From: Deferribacteraceae bacterium UBA6799
Lineage (GTDB): Bacteria; Chrysiogenota; Deferribacteres; Deferribacterales; Geovibrionaceae
NCBI GenBank assembly: GCA_002452335.1
Contig: DKFJ01000012.1
Location: 140,553 to 204,552 of the forward strand
Length of the DNA: 64,000 nt
Reading direction: 5' to 3'
Positions 62,221 to 64,000 of the stretch are shown here, piece after piece. The translations under genes were made by a program, and so were the position numbers. Below the pieces are notes generated by a model. The model saw nothing but the letters and a program-made list of their open reading frames with translations, was not told the origin of the DNA and ran no database searches. Position 1 is the stretch's first letter. Each line of letters begins with the position of its first letter.

Positions 62221-62936
62221 ATAAAGCTCTCATAGCCGCCGCTGTCTTTCTGGCGTCTTTCACGGCGTCACTCTGGCTGTTCATGCCTTATCAGGCGTTC
62301 ATAGACCGCATAATCTCAAACACCCAGAAAAACACCGGAATGACTTTCAAAGCGCAGGAAGTATCCGAGAGGATGTTCTCCACGGAATATTTCGGTGTTA
62401 CTATAGACGGCAGAGAGATAGGCGACATCAGTTTCGGGCATAACCCGCTGATGCTGATGCGCAAAAAAACCACTGTCAGATCGAAGGGAATTTACAACGC
62501 CGACGCTGTGGTGTCCACCGACTCAGTGAAATTCACTCTGGAGACATCCGGTCAGGCGCTGGATTTCATCAGAGAACCCATCCGCATGGAAGGCAGAGTG
62601 CATCTGGAAGGTTTTCTGAGCACCGGAAATGAAATATCAAAAGTATACGCCGAGGTGGAAAAAGCTGTGATGCCTTCACCTCTGGGCGATATAGAGTTCG
62701 AGAACGTCACCGCCGTTGTGGAGGCGGAAAGCGGCATACTGAAAATCCTCTCGCTGAAAGCCGAGCCGTCGAAACCCGGCGGAACAGAGCTGGAGATGAA
62801 AGGCAGGATCGTTCTGAACAAAAAGAACCCGTCCGCATCCGAGATAGACCTTCAGGGTCACGCCGGAGTGCTGGGCATCAGAAAGAAGCTGTCAGTGAAG
62901 GGGCGCATGGATAACCTGCACCCCATGTTCGACTGA
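62217..62936 (+). CDS. gspN: Type II secretion protein GspN-like
   Basis: A 239-residue protein with an N-terminal membrane helix (about 5-22) and a beta-rich periplasmic domain. The position after gspM fits GspN, which is absent from many systems and non-essential where tested. The stretch PSPLGDIEFENVTAVVEAESGILKILSLKAEPSKPGGTELEMKGRIVLN resembles AsmA/GspN-type domains. It overlaps gspM by 4 bases (ATGA). No gspO peptidase gene is in the window. Confidence 0.75.
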   Translation: MNKALIAAAVFLASFTASLWLFMPYQAFIDRIISNTQKNTGMTFKAQEVSERMFSTEYFGVTIDGREIGDISFGHNPLMLMRKKTTVRSKGIYNADAVVSTDSVKFTLETSGQALDFIREPIRMEGRVHLEGFLSTGNEISKVYAEVEKAVMPSPLGDIEFENVTAVVEAESGILKILSLKAEPSKPGGTELEMKGRIVLNKKNPSASEIDLQGHAGVLGIRKKLSVKGRMDNLHPMFD

Positions 62937-62971
62937 TTTTTCCTAAAAATGACCTTCTGTCATATATTCTG

Positions 62972-63175
62972 TTACTCTGTTGAACAGGCATTTCTGCTGC
63001 AAAACCCCTGAGCGTCCTTCTTCTCTCTGGTCACTGCCTGTCCGGCTATCACTATGCCTTCGTTTACGGTCAGGGCGGGACCGCCGTAAAGCGTCCAGCC
63101 GTCATTCAGATGCTCTGTCACCCTGCGGCAGAAAGAAGCGTCGTCGGGACCTGTCAGAAATCTGTATTCCATCAT
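62972..63175 (-). CDS. DUF1737 domain protein
   Basis: A 67-residue protein beginning YRFLTGPDDASFCRRVTEHLNDGWTLYGGPALTVNEG, followed by IVIAGQAVTRE, the pattern of DUF1737. Function is unknown. AGGGG lies seven bases before the ATG at 63175. It ends with a short Cys-containing tail. It is 11 bases after the msrAB gene on the same strand and probably shares its transcript. Confidence 0.82.
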   Translation of the reverse strand: MMEYRFLTGPDDASFCRRVTEHLNDGWTLYGGPALTVNEGIVIAGQAVTREKKDAQGFCSRNACSTE

Positions 63176-63186
63176 GCTGCAACCCC

Positions 63187-63999
63187 TTATTTATTGAATA
63201 GCTGTAAATACTCTCCATAACCCTCTTTTTCAAGGTTTTCTTTCGGGATGAACCTCAGAGCGGCGGAGTTGATGCAGTATCTCTGCCCTCCTCTGTCCTT
63301 TGGTCCGTCATCGAACACATGCCCCAGATGAGAGTCGGCGTGCCTGCTCCGCACCTCTGTGCGCACACTGAACAGCTTTCTGTCCGAATGCTCGGTCACC
63401 GACAATTTTTCTATGGGTCTGGTGAAGCTGGGCCAGCCTGTGCCTGAGTCATATTTATCCGTGGAGGAGAAGAGCGGTTCGCCGGAAACCACGTCCACAT
63501 AGATCCCCTCTTTGTGGTTGTCCCAGTATTCGTTGGCAAAGGCACGTTCTGTGCCCTCTTTCTGCGTAACGTCATACTGCATGGGCTTCAGCTTCTTTTT
63601 CAGCTCGCTTTCCGACGGTTTTTTGAAACCATCCCATTTGCTGTCTTTCGCCCAGGTTCTTTCCAGATATCCGGCACGTCCCGAACCTGTTTTATATCTT
63701 TTGTAATGATCTGCGTTGGTCTGAAAATAGTTCTGGTGGTAGTCTTCCGCCGGATAAAACTTTTTCGCCGGAAGAATTGCCGTGGCTATGGGAGCCTTGA
63801 ACTTACCTGATTTTCCCAGAGCCTCTTTCGATCTCTGAGCTGTCTCCTTCTGCCCCGGCGTGGTGTAGAACACCGCCGTCAGATACTGTGTGCCTCTGTC
63901 GGCGAACTGACCTCCGTCATCTGTGGGGTCTATATTTTTCCAGAAGATATCCAGAAGTTTGTCATAGTCCACTTTCTTCGGGTCATAGATAATTCGGAC
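63187..63999 (-). CDS. msrAB: Fused MsrA-MsrB methionine sulfoxide reductase, 5' end off the window
   Basis: Only the C-terminal part of MsrA and all of MsrB are present; the frame continues through the window edge as V-R-I-I-Y-D-P-K-K-V-D-Y-D, the MsrA segment that follows its catalytic region. MsrA parts include DGGQFADRGTQYLTAVFYTT and KFYPAEDYHQNYF. MsrB shows TGWPSFTRPI, SHLGHVFDDGP and RYCINSAALRF with the catalytic cysteine, and lacks the CxxC zinc pairs. Together they repair both S- and R-sulfoxide forms. Confidence 0.92.
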   Translation of the reverse strand, partial: VRIIYDPKKVDYDKLLDIFWKNIDPTDDGGQFADRGTQYLTAVFYTTPGQKETAQRSKEALGKSGKFKAPIATAILPAKKFYPAEDYHQNYFQTNADHYKRYKTGSGRAGYLERTWAKDSKWDGFKKPSESELKKKLKPMQYDVTQKEGTERAFANEYWDNHKEGIYVDVVSGEPLFSSTDKYDSGTGWPSFTRPIEKLSVTEHSDRKLFSVRTEVRSRHADSHLGHVFDDGPKDRGGQRYCINSAALRFIPKENLEKEGYGEYLQLFNK

Positions 64000-64000
64000 A

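Overview
The window is a stretch of bacterial chromosome with dense, mostly housekeeping gene content. No insertion sequence, prophage or CRISPR array was seen. The organism is an inferred Gram-negative, flagellated, chemotactic bacterium: it has a type II secretion system with an outer-membrane secretin, RecBCD, a flagellin with pseudaminic acid genes, and a single bifunctional Rel enzyme. The gene set and style (fused MOSC-MogA, tmk-holB-ricT-metG-tatD cluster, divergent gsp operons) would suit the Deferribacterota or a nearby deep-branching phylum, but that placement rests on gene content alone.

Layout. 1-42 is the 5' part of a tRNA-Pro on the minus strand. 0.2-4.6 kb holds a secreted phytase-like protein, an EamA transporter, an unknown protein and a PAS-GGDEF cyclase. 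4.7-13 kb is recC-recB-recD. 13-16 kb carries a chemoreceptor, cysK and a small metal-binding protein. 16-23 kb is a long plus-strand run: MOSC-MogA, tmk, holB, ricT, metG, tatD, a CheY-like receiver and a UspA protein. 23-26.7 kb is a methyltransferase plus a BtuFCD/FecBCD-type ABC importer. 26.7-30.6 kb is recJ-rel. 30.7-35 kb has a small membrane protein, an AEC transporter, a large PAS histidine kinase and a transglutaminase-like membrane protein.

35-41.2 kb is a minus-strand operon for CMP-pseudaminic acid (pseB, pseC, pseF, pseG, a formyltransferase in place of the acetyltransferase pseH, pseI), followed by xthA. Next to it lie a 55-codon DUF2292/YezD-type gene and a very large flagellin gene with a sigma-28-type promoter. 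The sugar pathway and its probable acceptor are therefore neighbours. 44-51.6 kb is the conserved envelope/translation block lepA-lepB and pyrH-frr-uppS-cdsA-dxr-rseP, all on the minus strand. 52.4-62.9 kb is a nearly complete type II secretion system in two divergent operons: a CPBP protease plus gspC-D-E-F on minus, and gspG-H-I-J-K-L-M-N on plus. The window ends with a DUF1737 protein and a truncated MsrA-MsrB fusion.

Most interesting points: a 135-residue CPBP intramembrane protease that leads the gspCDEF operon and may be a sorting protease for secreted proteins; a formyltransferase in the pseudaminic acid operon, suggesting an N-formylated sugar on flagellin; several genes whose -10 box lies 5-8 bases before the start codon with little or no Shine-Dalgarno sequence, suggesting leaderless mRNAs; a histidine kinase that appears to lack the usual phospho-acceptor histidine; and a methyltransferase joined to a metal-chelate importer behind a perfect palindrome. 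No gene-free stretch is longer than about 190 bases.
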